Positions 24,601-36,450 of a DNA stretch of 64,000 bases are shown here, in pieces. How positions within the stretch are numbered: the stretch's first letter is position 1; each line of letters starts with the position of its first letter. The notes beneath the pieces are model-generated. The model had not been told where the DNA came from and did not search any database. It saw only the letters and a list, made by a program, of their open reading frames with translations. Origin of the DNA: Malurus cyaneus samueli (lineage: Eukaryota > Chordata > Aves > Passeriformes > Maluridae); assembly GCA_009741485.1 (NCBI GenBank), contig CM019218.1, forward strand, positions 29,252,115 through 29,316,114, read 5' to 3'. The translations under genes were made by a program, and so were the position numbers.

Positions 24601-27600
24601 GAATGTCCTCAGCATTTATTCAGCGGGAAGCTATTGGCTAAAGTCACACGTCAGCAATTGCATAAGTTTCCTTAACAAAGGAGTTTGGGTCTCTTCAGTA
24701 CAGAGATGGGCTTCTTAGTTACGTGGCTAGATGATGATTTGTTTTTCAATTATATTAAATCCCCTAAATAAGAGATCAGCTTTTGCATATCTATTTTTGG
24801 TTGCTTCTTGCATATAAACTGGTGTTGTCTTTTTGGCCCCACTGTAGCTGATATCTATTTCTGAAATAATTATGATATTTTTGAATCTATCAATAGACAC
24901 AATTTCTTCTTAGACTCATCTAGGTGGAATGTCAGGTCAGAATGATAAGCAGAGATAGGTTTAAAGACCAAAATTTTACTACCTTGCTGTTAAAAACTAT
25001 AGAGGTAATAAATGATGCATGTAAATGCACAGTGACAGTCAAGAGTGAAGAAGAACTACAAATTTGCTTCTGAGACCCAGTTACAACCCATTCAGGATGT
25101 GAATATGATTTAACAGTGACTAATTAAATATAACCTTTAACTTTGGGGTTTTTTGGTTTGTTTTTTTGGTGTTTTATTTTTAAATAAATGTCTGTATTGG
25201 TAAATGGATAGATTACATTATCAAGACATGTAAAATTTCAAGGTTCCCCTTATGCTGCTGCATTAGGAAAGTGGTAAAAGAAGTACAAATACATTTTCCG
25301 TGTCTCCCAAAAGTGCCTTCCTCCAGCTTGCTCAAGGCTTGTTACTGGAAATGCTGTGCACTTGAGCATAAAGGCACTAATTTATAAGCTTCAGTGGTAT
25401 TATTCCTGTGTGTAAATCTAAACAATCCACAAAGTCCCCAAAGATTTGACACCTTGCAAGTTCAAGCATTTGCATCAGCTAATATACAGCCTAGGACACA
25501 GAGAGAACTATTGCCAAAACCAAGTTTTTCTGTCCTTTTCAGAGGTGGTATCCAGGGAGAGATTTTATGAATTAAGACCATACTCAAAGGCACAAACACA
25601 TTGCTCCTTTCTCATCTTATGGGACATAGACTTCTAGCATCTTGTTTCTTCCTATGATGGGAGGTTTATATTCAGTCTTTATGGTTTTTATTGTCTAGGA
25701 GACAATAAAGGAGATTTAAAAGCCTGAAAAGACAAAATTCTCCATAGAAAAGCATAGCACTCCATCATCATCTCTGCATGAGTGCATCTTTAATTACGCA
25801 TTTGACAAGTGGTATATAAATATGCATAGAGCCATGCTCACTGAGGTGGGTTCCTATCACAGCTGCCTGTTACAGAGGAGGATGATTTTGTTTCTTTAAT
25901 ATGCAACATCTAAGTTTGTGTCCAATTCAGATGTTACCTCCCTCGCTTTTGAATCACAAGCGCACACAAAAAAAAAAAAAAATCTCAAACACAAAAAAGA
26001 GCCCACATTTGCCTACTGAAGGTTTAAACACAGCAAATCTCCCTATGGTTGAGCAATAATAGTTTAACTGGGATAGCAGTTTTCTTCAAATCCTAAAAAA
26101 AGGTATTACCTAGAGAAGAAACTATATAGATGTACTCATGGAAAGCAATATAGATGTACTCATGTAAATCTTACACAATTTTACATAAGTTTATTTCCTA
26201 CATTTATGCATAGATATACGTTTGTGACTGTGTACATGTGGGTTTTGCTTTTCTCTGTATAGAGTATAGCTGAAAGAAGATATATGATGTTTTAGATGCT
26301 TTTATTTTACCACAGAAGCAGTACATAATATTCTCTGCTTATACAGAGTATGACCCAATATTTGACATAGGGTTAAATGACTTCAATGAATGTTCAGATA
26401 CCTAGATATCAGCTTTATTTTAACTGGTCCAATACACTGTCAGTTCCTCATAATTTGACTGGAAACCAGGTATTTTCCACATTAGACAAAGGGTGTTTGT
26501 TTGTCCAAATACAAATGAAAAAATACATTTGGCTTTTGGTCAGTAGCATTGTATTATAATACAACATACCTGAACACATTCAAATGTATACATTGACTGT
26601 AGAGATTATAAAGTTCCAATTTCTTCATTGTCTGTATTTAGAAAAAAATGATGCTTATTCCTGGCATGAAAGTATGCATTTCACACTCATCTTCACTAGG
26701 CTGGATTTTTACACAAAATTTCTGATTACACTGGGCTTCTTCTAAGAAAGTAGGACAGTAGGCCAAGAATGGCCCAAGTGTCACTAACCAGGCAACTGAA
26801 GTAATCAAATACTCCTTTATTGTTCAATTCTATTTAGACCAACAGACCAAAAAGAATCGTTAGGGAGATGATTTTTTTATTTACTTAATAATGAGAATAG
26901 AACCCAGGTTACATCGTCTTTGCTGTCTCTCTTTTAGTTGGTAAAAATTCATGTAATTAATAGTTTCTTAACAGAATGGTAAAGGAGTTTACACACACTC
27001 CTTTAGAGCAGAATAGTGTTGGATGTTTTTAATTTTCTGGTTTAGAAATCCACAAATATTACCACCAGCATATAATTTAGAAGACTGATATATCTTTGAA
27101 GTGGAGTGCAGCCTCTGGCATCATCTTTTACCAAATAACAGTACAAATCCCAATTAAACACTTTTCATTAATTTTATTCTAATGGTCTCCACTTTTGGAG
27201 CAGGAGAAAAGAATGCAAGGTAATGATTTGAAAAGATAAAATCCCACATGCTATTTTGCAAAAACTCTATGTTAACTCTGCAGGAGCATGCTAGCTCTGC
27301 AGGAAACCAAAGTAACTGAGTAATAAATTATGTCACCACTATCTCTGTTAACTCTTGAGAAATTTCAAAGATCTCATGGACATTATTTTTATAAAATGAA
27401 GTGAAATCATCTGAGAAGTGCTGCTTCATCTTGCATTTTCTTGTAAGAGCACATTGTGACTTTTGTATGTACTATAGCTTGCTGTTGAATGTCTAAAAGT
27501 CTCCCTATAATTTGGAAAGAGAAAGAGCTCTCTATTCCTCTTCTTCATGTCTGCACTGACATGCACATGTATCAAGTGTTTTATATTGTACTCTCTTTCT

Positions 27601-28040
27601 CAGTCAGCTGCCCCTGACTGCTGATCAATATAGGTCAGATATTGATCCTGTACATTGGCAAGGTATGTTGTCTGCTTTGCTCTATACACATAGCATTGAT
27701 GAGTAGGCTTTTGCATTCACCCATATGCCAACTGTGTGATTGCACAAGATGCCAGTGTTTTTGTTGGGCTGCTTTGGCTACATGTTCATCCAGCTCTCAG
27801 CCTCCCAACGTGTTGAGTCTGTTGTGTTGACAGTGCAGCGAAGAGAACAGATTGCAGCTGCTCCAGAGGTGGAATAGGATTGTTTAATATTCTTAGTGAA
27901 TATTAAGAGACAGCCAGCAAGTGGCATTACAGGAGCAATAACACTGGAAATGGTTCTAGATTTGAAAGTAGTTCCAGAGGGTTTCTTACAGGTAGGATAT
28001 ATACCATAAGTACTCAAACATGAAACTAAGATGAACATAG
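24601..28040. other. AT-rich unique non-coding sequence
   Basis: No gene was recognised. Low-complexity parts are a T/G-rich run at 25145-25186, an A14 run at 25968-25981, and a 24-bp-period duplication of atatagatgtactcatg at 26124-26140 and 26148-26164. Confidence 0.6.
26124..26164. repeat. Two-copy tandem duplication, 24-bp period
   Basis: The 17-mer atatagatgtactcatg is present twice without change, starting 24 bp apart. This is a small local duplication with no evident function. Confidence 0.9.
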
Positions 28041-28095
28041 AGATACAGAACTATACAGTCTGGCAAGGGTGTCTGGAATTCATCTAGTCCATTAT
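28041..28095 (-). mobile_element. CR1 3'-end fragment (short, decayed)
   Basis: Read on +, the order is two degraded tail octamers (ATACAGAACTATACAG), then TCTGGCAAGGGTGTCTGGAA and TTCATCTAGTCC. This is the antisense of the CR1 3' terminus (GGACTAGATGA...CCAGA...CCTT and the ATTCTGTG tail). The element therefore runs on - with its 3' tip at the low coordinate. Only the last 50-60 bp can be aligned by eye, and homology may continue weakly to about 28150. Confidence 0.6.
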
Positions 28096-29216
28096 GTTCA
28101 TATTTTTTGGCAGCACCAACACAGCATGTTTAAATCTAAAGATCGCTTACAAATCAGGCCAGTTCTGTAAAGAATATTAAAGGATAAATTATTTTCCTAT
28201 TGTTAACCAATCCAGAGAACACAAGAACATTACTCAAGTGTTACAACTGTAATGAGGAGTAAAACAAATGAGAAATTGCTACTGCTGTCATGTTGCTTCT
28301 GAGCTACAGTATAGTAAATAGGTTAAAAAAAAACCCCAGAAATTTAGCTTGTAGCCAGCAGTAGTATCCAAGCCAACAGTAAAAAATATAGAAGCTCTTA
28401 CAGTCTGCTAAAAACCAAAAAAAAAAAACCAGACAGACCATGCAACATCAGTAGCCCCATGCAACAACTGAAGTGTGTTGTGACTTGTTTAACAAAGCCT
28501 GCATTAAAATAGCTTTCCATTCTACAGTATAGAAGCTAAGAGCTTCTGAGACACTTCTATCCATTCTACAGCTGAGACAACTAAAATACTCTATTCAGAT
28601 TTGAGGTAGGATAGTAACATTGTTCATTGTTTTGGAATGTTTGGGATACACTAATAATGGGAGAAATCCAGATGGTCTTAGACAGTGGCATGGAATAGTA
28701 GTTTGTTATAGACCTTTTATAGATTTGGCTGCTTTATGTCGTAAAAGACAAAAACAAAAATGTCTGGAACACAGATCAGCAAAATGGCTATTGCCTTTAA
28801 CTGGTCATTGGTAAAAAACTACAAGAAGATAATAAAAAACTATAAAACGTCTGCTCTTATATGAGAACTTACTCCAGAAACTTCCAGAGTTGCTCAGAAC
28901 TAAAGATTACTCCAACTTTTTCCTTCTACCTTCTCAAAAGCTAAAATGAATAGAATTGTAAGGATAAAGGTAACCCAAAAAAGTTTTGCTTGCATTTTCC
29001 ACGTGTTAGTCCTTTATTTCTTGGAAATGTAAGTGATCTTGCTATAAATATATGGTAGCCATCATCTAATAAAAACATCTATATGTATACAGCTGGTTTC
29101 AATATTAAAGTGACATTTATATAATCTCCAGTGTATTACTCAAAGGAGGATAGCAAGGATACTGAAAAAAAGGACTATTAAAATGGTATTTTTGAGATAT
29201 AATAAGCAAATACTTT

Positions 29217-29250
<34 letters not shown>

Positions 29251-29335
29251 GGCTCCACAGTTCTGAATAAATTTCAAATAGCTGCTTGTCCCATTCATTC
29301 CTAAAATTTACTTCATGCTGAAGAACTGGAAAACA
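28096..29335. other. AT-rich non-coding sequence with an A-run and a T28 run
   Basis: No gene was recognised. An A/CC low-complexity part lies at 28411-28430 and a run of 28 T at 29219-29246. The T-run ends about 90 bp before a - strand CR1, but it is not that element's tail, because CR1 ends in octamers rather than poly(A). Confidence 0.65.
29219..29246. repeat. T28 homopolymer
   Basis: An uninterrupted run of 28 T, read directly. On - it is A28 and could be an old poly(A) tail, but no retroposon body was recognised on its flank. Confidence 0.95.
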
Positions 29336-29712
29336 TACAGTCATAAAAAGTTTTGGGTCAGAAGGCACCTTAAAGATCATCTAATTCCCAGCCCCCTTCC
29401 ACCAGACCATGCTGCTCAAAGCCCTGTCCAGCCTGGCCTTGAGCACTTCCAGGGATGGGGCTTCCACAATGTCTCTGAGTAACCTGTGCATGTGTCTCAG
29501 CACCCTTACAATAAGGAATTTCTGTCTAGTATCTAATCTAAATGTCTCTCCTTCAGTTCAAAACCATTCCCCCTTGCCCTATCCAAATATGTCAATGCAA
29601 AAATGTCCCTCTCCAAATTTCTTGTGTAATTTTTCAGGTATTGGAAAATTGCAATAAGGTGTCCCCTCAATCTTTTCTTCTCCAGGCTGGATGAACTCAA
29701 CTCACCAATCAC
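29336..29712 (-). mobile_element. CR1 LINE, 5'-truncated 3' end with RT C-terminal remnant
   Basis: On + the piece begins TCATAAAAAG, TTTTGGGTCAGAAGGCACC, AAAGATCATCTAATTCC, then CTGCTCAAAGCCCTGTCCA and CTTCCAGGGATGGGGC. This is the standard antisense CR1 3' end. On -, a frame within 29533-29790 carries LEKKRLRGHLIAIFQYLKN and RARGNGFELKE, matching the conserved C-terminal part of avian CR1 ORF2. The next coding segment continues in degraded form (a RQKF..VRVLRHMHRL-like stretch). The element is 5'-truncated, as most CR1 copies are. Homology fades near 29712 but may reach about 29784. It cannot be mobile. Confidence 0.93.
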
Positions 29713-32700
29713 CTCCTTATTTTCCATGGGCCTTAGCTTCCAGGAAGACATAGGTTCTGTACTCCTTTGTTCACCATAGGTAAGAAGCAATGCTTCCCAA
29801 ATTTGGCATTATATGGAAATCAAAAAAGCTTGAGGCTTTTCGTTTAGTCTGTCTTAATTTGTACTATTTTATTTCTGGGAAAGTATGCACAGCAAAAATA
29901 TCTGTTATTCTAGTGACTGTGGGTTGCATTGAGGTGGCATGCTGTCTGTTTCCAAGCTTGCCTCTCTTTCTTCTTCTGTTTGGTCAGGGAGTTATATACT
30001 GTTCTAATGTTGCTTATCTAACTTGTTTTTGCAGCACTTTATCCTACTGGAAGAGTAAAGATGGTGAAAGAAATACTTGCTCCCAAAAAGCAGGAACTGA
30101 ACTCTTCCAAAAGCTTGCAATGTAAGAAATTATTGTCTGCCTTTTACTGTGGTTTTTTTGAAGGTTATTTTCTTTCATGTTTTAAAATAAACTGTGACAT
30201 TTAACAATGACTTCAATAAATTAACTAAAATTTTTGTTCCTTAGATGCCAATTATTAATTTTTGAGTGCACTCAAAGAATTTGTTTTATTCCACTACCAC
30301 AACTACAGCTTACCACAAAAACAATTCCTAGTTAAACCCTCCTTTTACCCCAGCAATTATTCAATGAGAAGTTCTCTATTGTCTTTCAAGCAACAAAGTG
30401 AGCCTGTTCATCAATTAATGGATATATTTAGTTACCTTTCTTGAAAACTTCATCCACTTTGCTTGATCATTAAGAAGAAAAAGTCTCTTAAATACAAAAG
30501 CAGTTTCTTCAGATGATGTGTTGCTTATTTTTTAAAATAGGTTGGCAAAATGAGACAGACAGCTCAGGATACTGTAGTTACACCACAGTCAAGGCCATTC
30601 TATGTCCTTATTTTCCCTGTAGAGAGCAGTGTTCCTCTGGGTTCATTTAAGGCAGGAATAGCTCTCATGGACATTTCCAGGCCATGAATATCAGATGGTT
30701 GTGCCTAAATTATCAAGCTCTGCCACTTGCACGTGTCTGATATTCACATTTGGTGTAATTTTTCATGTTAAGCAGGTGGTATGTTCTGGGAAAACAAAGC
30801 TCAGTGCTTCTGCAGTGCATCCTGACCTTTTCAGCCACCCTTTCTCTGGAGGCTCTGACAGACTAACAGCGTCTTCCCCATCTGACACGACACCACCAGT
30901 GCCTCTTTCAGAAAGATTTTCTTCACAGTAAATGTGGTTTTGTTTGTTCCAGTAAATCTGGCAATGCCAGAAAAGAATCTTTTCCAATCTGGTTTCCTAG
31001 ATGCATGACTGTGGAGGGAGGAATTTAAACAGAAACCAGAGCTGCTGACTATTCATCAAGGAAATATTTTATATACACAGTTAGGATTCCTTTACCAAGA
31101 TTGTACATTAATATATTCAATTTACTTTATGCAGAGCTCATTTCCCAAATATTGTTCAGTTCACTGTCCGGACAAGGACTTTCCCTGCCTTTATTTTTCA
31201 TTTAGCAATAGAGCAAAAATTCTCTTTCATATTAACTCATTGCTTCTTATATAGTAGGGCTGTGGAACTTACAGCTCATCACCCTTTATTTCCTACAAGT
31301 TACTAGAAACTTTTCTTTATATTAAAATTAGATTATTTGAAGAAGAAGAAAAACATCACCTTTCAGTGTTTGAAAGGTTTCTTCAGTCATTCAGAAAGAA
31401 TAGCATCCTCATACATGCTCTGTGGCAACTCATTAAAAATAATGTGCAAAATGCACAAAGACCAAAGCCAGGATGAAGTCCTGACATGTTGGATACTATG
31501 TCCTTAGCCAGAGAAAACTTTCACTGGCTTTCACGCACTAGATAGAGTACGAATGGTGAGAATTTATAATGTCAGCTGCACTAGTTCACAGTGCTGAAAC
31601 TACACTTCTTTCAGCTGCTGCTAGAACTAGAACTGATTTCAAGAAACAAAGACATGTATTACAGGTTTATGATTTCCAAATATTTCAGTAACACTGCTTT
31701 AAAGTGATGAGATTTTGATCAAAAAAATCAAGAAAGCAAAAGAGTTAATGTATTTCACACTTATTTTCATCAAGTTCAGCAACAAGTAAAATCTGAGCTC
31801 AGCTGTCAAGCACACAGCTCAGCTCTGTAATGATGGAAGATGGAACCTGTTCATTTCCTTGCATTCCTTGTTACGGCCAACAGTTCATTCTCTAAAAATA
31901 AGACAGTGGAAAAAGTTAGAAATGTTTCAATTAATTCAGTTCCCCTTTATAAGTCAGGAATTTACTCCACAGATATTAACAAAGTCTCATATTGTGCAAT
32001 CACTTAAATCAGACTATAACTGGTACTCTACATTTATATTGTCCTGAATAGTCTTACATTACTTTAAATGTATAAATTCATCAGTATTCAGGTTTTTCAT
32101 TGCTTTGAAGAAATTTATATCTAAATACTGCAGCAAGGAATTCATCAGGAAAGCAGAAATTCATTTGAAATTCAGATTATTTAAACTGAAAGGATCTTTT
32201 GAAACTTTAGTTTCTGTGATTTATATCGTAAAAATAAAAAACGTAGTGGCTGCAAATAAGACGTTACAGCAAAGCCCAACAACTTTGCCTCTCTTATAAC
32301 CTCAGTTTTATTGTTTTGCTTGGAGTCTCACTGCATGAAATTTTATCTATAGATCTAACTCTTGGAAATAAATTTGCTGAAATCACAGAGTCAAATATTT
32401 ATGTGATGATTTTTGTGAGAAGTTCAGTAAATATGTTGTCATCAGTTAGATTCTCAAGAAAACATCTCAGTTTTTTTCTCTTCAACATGGAAAAATATGA
32501 TTCAGCCATGGACTAGAAAATTATGCTTAAAAAAACAGTTTCTTAGCAGGTCTGCACAGGAGCACCTTCACTGTGCTCCCCAGATTTTAAAACTTTCATA
32601 GTATGCTCATATTCCTTTCACATCTCCCACAGTTGATATTTGAACAGTCTTTAAAGACTCCCCATGTCTTCCTTCCCCATACTGATCTCATTTGTTCCTC

Positions 32701-33982
32701 TTCATCACTCTCTCCTCCCTGTCTCCCTATACGTTGTGGAATTTAAGCTTGATGGTTTCTGTTTTTTTTATCAATCATCCAGTCTTCTCCCAGATGCAAA
32801 AATTCAGATCCCATTTCCATACCCTTCTTTTGTTAACTTCATGCTTTTCTTTCCACATCCTTCCTCATTCACCATTCCTGTTCTTATTTCCATACTGTCT
32901 TTCCTACCTTGCAGCTGCCTTGTCTGGCCTAGGATGGCTTCCCCACCCATGTCCTCTTCCATGGATCACATCTTGCATAGACAATTCTGTGGTCTAAAGT
33001 AATGGTACAACTTCACCTTACACATTTTGATTCAATCTTCATATTCCATCTCAAAAAAGGGGGATTTCAGGATTATAGCAAGTCTAATAAAGAAGAAAAG
33101 AGTATATAAACTGTTTTTTAAAGTTTATAAACTGCACACATTCAAAGTGGTTGTCATCTACATGGGGACAGAAACCAGGATCTTCATGAGCCCCTCTCCT
33201 AAACGTGAGTGTAATTCAGTTTGGATAACTAGGTTTTCACACAGGCCATTATTTTGGTAAGGTCCTTTGAAATAAAGGGTGCTCTATAAATCTAGATAAA
33301 TACATACTTCCTTCAGGTAATATTTATGTTAATTTTGCCATTTTTCAGATTTCCAGTGAAGTAACAGCTACTGGCTTGGTGTTTAACTCTGCATATTTAC
33401 ATAAAGCTTTTCCATGTTACTCCTCATTCCTAAGAAATAAAGCATGCTTGTTTAAAAAATTCAGAGTCACATTCCGGTAAATTTTCATTTTTAACCTTTT
33501 CCTTGCTTTCTATTTATATTACACAAATACAGAGTTAAAAAGCCCAGAAAAATCTATGTGACTGTAGTAAAGGCAGCTGCATGATATTTATTCTCCTTAT
33601 GTTTTCATCAGTTATTTCAGAAACTCACTTCTTTGAGAGTCAGAATTTAAATTCCAGTCTAAATTCATGCTTTGGTCTTCATGTTGGATGTCTCTTTCCT
33701 CCTCACAGATGTTTATTCTGGCTGTGGTTCAAGAAAATAACTGTCCATCTTCTCTACTTCTGTTTATCAAGGTTTGATAAACTGTGTAATTTTGTTACAG
33801 TTAGCTAAGTTTCCACAAACATGCGAGAGAAGAACTGTACACATTTTTTTTCATTTTGGATATGTAATACAGGCTGTGTGGAAAAAAAATTAATACATTA
33901 TCTGGAATGTTCCTCCCCTAATATACCCTACGTTTGCCTAGATGTTCGACTTTTTTTTTCCTGGCCATTTAGCTGTTGTGCT
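29713..33982. other. AT-rich unique non-coding sequence
   Basis: No gene was recognised. A perfect 16-bp palindrome TTTGAGTGCACTCAAA lies at 30261-30276, about the number expected by chance in 64 kb. A segment at 30763-30935 is GC-richer and open on both strands. The rest is AT-rich sequence with pyrimidine-rich parts around 32660-32900. Confidence 0.55.
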
Positions 33983-35137
33983 TAACCAACCTGATTGACT
34001 CCTACAATTCAACAACTGGATAGATGAGAGCAGTGGAGCTTGTTTACCTGGACTTGAGCAAAGCTTTTAACACTCTCCCATGATATTCTCACAGACAAAC
34101 TGAAGAGCTGTGGACTGGATGTGTGGACAGTGAGATGTTTTGAGAACTGGCTGAATGGCAGAGCTCAGAGGGGCACAGGGTCTGGTTAGAGACTCATCAC
34201 TAATGGTGTCTCCCAAGGTTCAGTACTGAGCCCAGTATTGTTTACCTTACTCATTGGTTTCTTGGATGAAGGGGAGATGCCTCCTCAGCAAGTTCACTGG
34301 TGACACAAAGCTGACAGGAGTGGCCAATACCCCAGAGGGCTCTGCAGCCCTTCAGAAGGACCTCGGCAGGGTGGAGAGACAGCAGAGAAAAACTGTCTGA
34401 GATTGAACAAAGACAAATGAGGGTCCTGCACCTGGGGAAGAATAACCCCAGGCACCAGCACAGGGTGGGGCTGAGCTGCTGGGAAGCAGCTCTGTGGAGA
34501 AGGACCTGGGGGTCCTGGTGGACAACAAACTGTCCATGAGCCAGTGGTGTGTCCTTGTGAACAGGAGGCCAGTGCTATTCTGGGCTACATTAGGAAGAGC
34601 ATGGAGGGAGGTGATCCTGCCCCTCTACTCAGCCCTGGTGAGGCCTGACCTGGAGTGCAATGCCCAGTTCTGGGCTCCTCAGGACAAGAGAGACAGGGAG
34701 CTCCTGGAGTAGGTCCAGTGAAGAGCTATGAAAATGATGAGGGGACTGGAACATCTCTCATGAGGAAAGGCTGAGGGAGCTGGACCTGTTCAGCCAGAAC
34801 AAGAGATGAAGGAACCTCATCAGTGTCTGTCAGAATCTGAAGGCAGGGTGTCAAGAGGATGGAGCCTGGCTCTTCTCAGTGGTGGACAGCAACAAGAGGA
34901 ACAGGCACAAACTGATGCACAGGAAATTCCACCAGAACAGGAAGATGAACTTCTTTGTCATGAAGGTGACCAAGCACTGAAACAATTGCCAAAAAAAGTT
35001 GTGGAGTCTCCCTCACTAGAGATACTCAAAAACCGTCTGGACAGCATCTTCAGTAACGTGCTCTGGGTGGCGCTGCTTGAACCGGGAGATTGGACAAGAT
35101 GACCTCTCAACCTCACCCATTCTGTAATTCTCTCATT
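33983..35137 (+). mobile_element. CR1 LINE, RT to 3' end, inactive
   Basis: This is the longest continuous CR1 piece in the window. It begins at a degraded TTAACCAACCTGATTG block inside ORF2 and runs through the palm and thumb parts of reverse transcriptase to the degenerate tail ATTCTGTAATTCTCTC at 35117-35132. Recognisable peptide blocks are LDLSKAFN near 34050, VSQGSVLSPVLF near 34210, KFTGDTKL near 34288, EKDLGVLVDNKLSMSQ (34497-34545), and REVILPLYSALVRPDLE with QFWAPQDKRD (34599-34695). Known CR1 RTs have AFD and ADD. Here AFD reads AFN and the catalytic ADD reads TGD, so the active site is destroyed. Reading is also broken by frameshifts and stops. The full upstream part (5' UTR, ORF1 and endonuclease) is missing. 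Confidence 0.95.
34494..34712 (+). pseudogene. CR1 ORF2 RT fragment (thumb region)
   Basis: This is the longest clean in-frame remnant inside the 33983-35137 CR1: 72 codons carrying EKDLGVLVDNKLSMSQ and REVILPLYSALVRPDLE, both typical of avian CR1 RT just after the palm. The frame closes at the stop following RDRELLE (34710-34712), where active CR1 copies read on with an ER(V/I)Q-type segment. The piece ..MSQWCVLVNRRPVLFWATLG has lost the usual alanine/lysine-rich helix. It is part of a dead element with no independent function. Confidence 0.85.
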
Positions 35138-35474
35138 GAGGAATACAAATTAACTTTTTTCTTTTATTTACTTTATCCCGGCCCTCTTGATTAGGCATTT
35201 CAATGTGGGCCACAGCAATTCAGCTCACATATATATTTTAACTAGTAAGCTTTGTATGGGAAAGTTGAGGGTTGGTTATTTTCTGTTAGTCAGGAGCACC
35301 CTGAGGATTTTTATAAATTATTTGTTTATAGTCACTATTAATTCCACCTGTTAGTAGCTGAGCACTGGTTTTTCAGCTACATGTACTTTTTACTACTAGC
35401 AAAGTCTCTAATAAGGTTTTACTAATATGGAGTTTTTCTACAACAGTCCCTATGAATTCAGCCTAACCAAAATA
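35138..35474. other. Spacer between two convergent CR1 elements
   Basis: About 337 bp of AT-rich DNA separates the 3' end of the + strand CR1 from the 3' tip of the - strand CR1. No gene or other repeat was recognised in it. Confidence 0.65.
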
Positions 35475-36450
35475 TCATAGAATCATAGAATATGCTGTGC
35501 TTTCCCCTCTGCTTCCCTTCATCAGGGTGTTGTAGATCACAATTAGTTCTCCCCTCAGTATCCTCGTCTACAGGCTGAACAAACCAAGTGACATCAGCTG
35601 CTCCTCATAAGGCTTCCCCACCACCATCCTGTGCCTTCACCATCCCATTTGCTGCCCTCCTTTGTACTCTAATTACTTCATGACCTTCTTATATTTGTAC
35701 CTAAAACTGCCCCCAGCACTCAAGATGAACCCAGTGCAGAGAAGAGTGGGACAATCCCCTCCATTCCCGGCCGATGATGCTGTGCCTGATGCACCCCAGG
35801 ACACTCACGTTCAACTTTCCATCAACCAGGATCCCCAGTTCCCTTTCCACAGGGCTGCTCTCCAGCCTCATTCCCCAATCTGTCTGTACATCCAGGGTTG
35901 CCCCATCCCAGGTGCAGAATCCACCACTTGCTAAACTTCATGCAGTTGGTGATTGCCCATCTCTCTAAAAGCTTTGCTGAAATCCAAAAAGATTACATCT
36001 GCTGGCTTTCCTAGATGTAGTAGGTGGGGGTGGGTTCCCTGTTGTAGAAGGAAACCAGGTCTGACAAGCAGGAATCGACTCTCATGAAGCCATGCTGGTT
36101 GTGGCTGATGACTGAGTTGTCCTCTGGGTATTTTTCAATACTTTCGAGAATAATCTTTTCTATCATTAAACCAAGCACTGAAGTGAGACTAACATGCCCA
36201 TAGTTTCCAGGGTCCTCCTTCTTTGCCTTCCTTGAAAATTGGGACAATGCTTGAAAATTATTGACAGTGGCTTTGCAATGACATCAGCCAGCTCCTCAAG
36301 GATTCCCAGATCAGGCCCCATAGATTTGTAGGCATCCAGCTGGAGGAGCAGATTCCACACAAGTTCAGGATCAGCTTCCTTAAACTCTCTTAAAAAAATG
36401 GGAAGAACTAATGTGTCAATAACGCATGGAATTTTATGGATTTTTAACAT
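35475..36450 (-). mobile_element. CR1 LINE, internally deleted, different subfamily type
   Basis: The 3' tip is the double octamer TCATAGAATCATAGAAT (35475-35491), the antisense of the classic CR1 tail. On -, the high-coordinate end carries ORF2 text: KEADPELVWNLLLQLDAYKS and GPD at about 36270-36385, ELADVIAKPLSIIFK, then in another frame DPGNYGHVSLTSVLG and NQHGFMRVDSCLSDLVSFYN (36011-36247). These are RT fingers motifs of avian CR1. The sequence then reaches an LDFSKAF-like block near 35970 and jumps into 3'-terminal sequence. The region that should hold AFD through ADD and beyond is therefore missing. There are at least two frameshifts. The element is dead. Its 3' part differs from that of the neighbouring + copy, so it belongs to another CR1 subfamily. 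Confidence 0.93.
36011..36450 (-). pseudogene. CR1 ORF2 RT fingers fragment, frameshifted
   Basis: Two overlapping - strand frames (36166-36450 and 36011-36247) together read like the conserved N-terminal RT part of CR1 ORF2: EADPELVWNLLLQLDAYKS, ELADVIAKPLSIIFK, DPGNYGHVSLTSV, IEKIILESIEK and QHGFMRVDSCLSDL. A frameshift separates the first two blocks from the rest. Active relatives carry a short segment between IFK and the next block that is shortened here. It is a non-functional relic belonging to the 35475-36450 element. Confidence 0.85.

Noticed and set aside
27884..27906. Inverted repeat TTAATATTC/GAATATTAA
   Set aside because: 9-bp AT-rich arms with a 5-nt loop are expected more than once by chance here.
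30261..30276. Perfect 16-bp palindrome TTTGAGTGCACTCAAA
   Set aside because: About one such palindrome is expected by chance, and no context supports a dimeric binding site.
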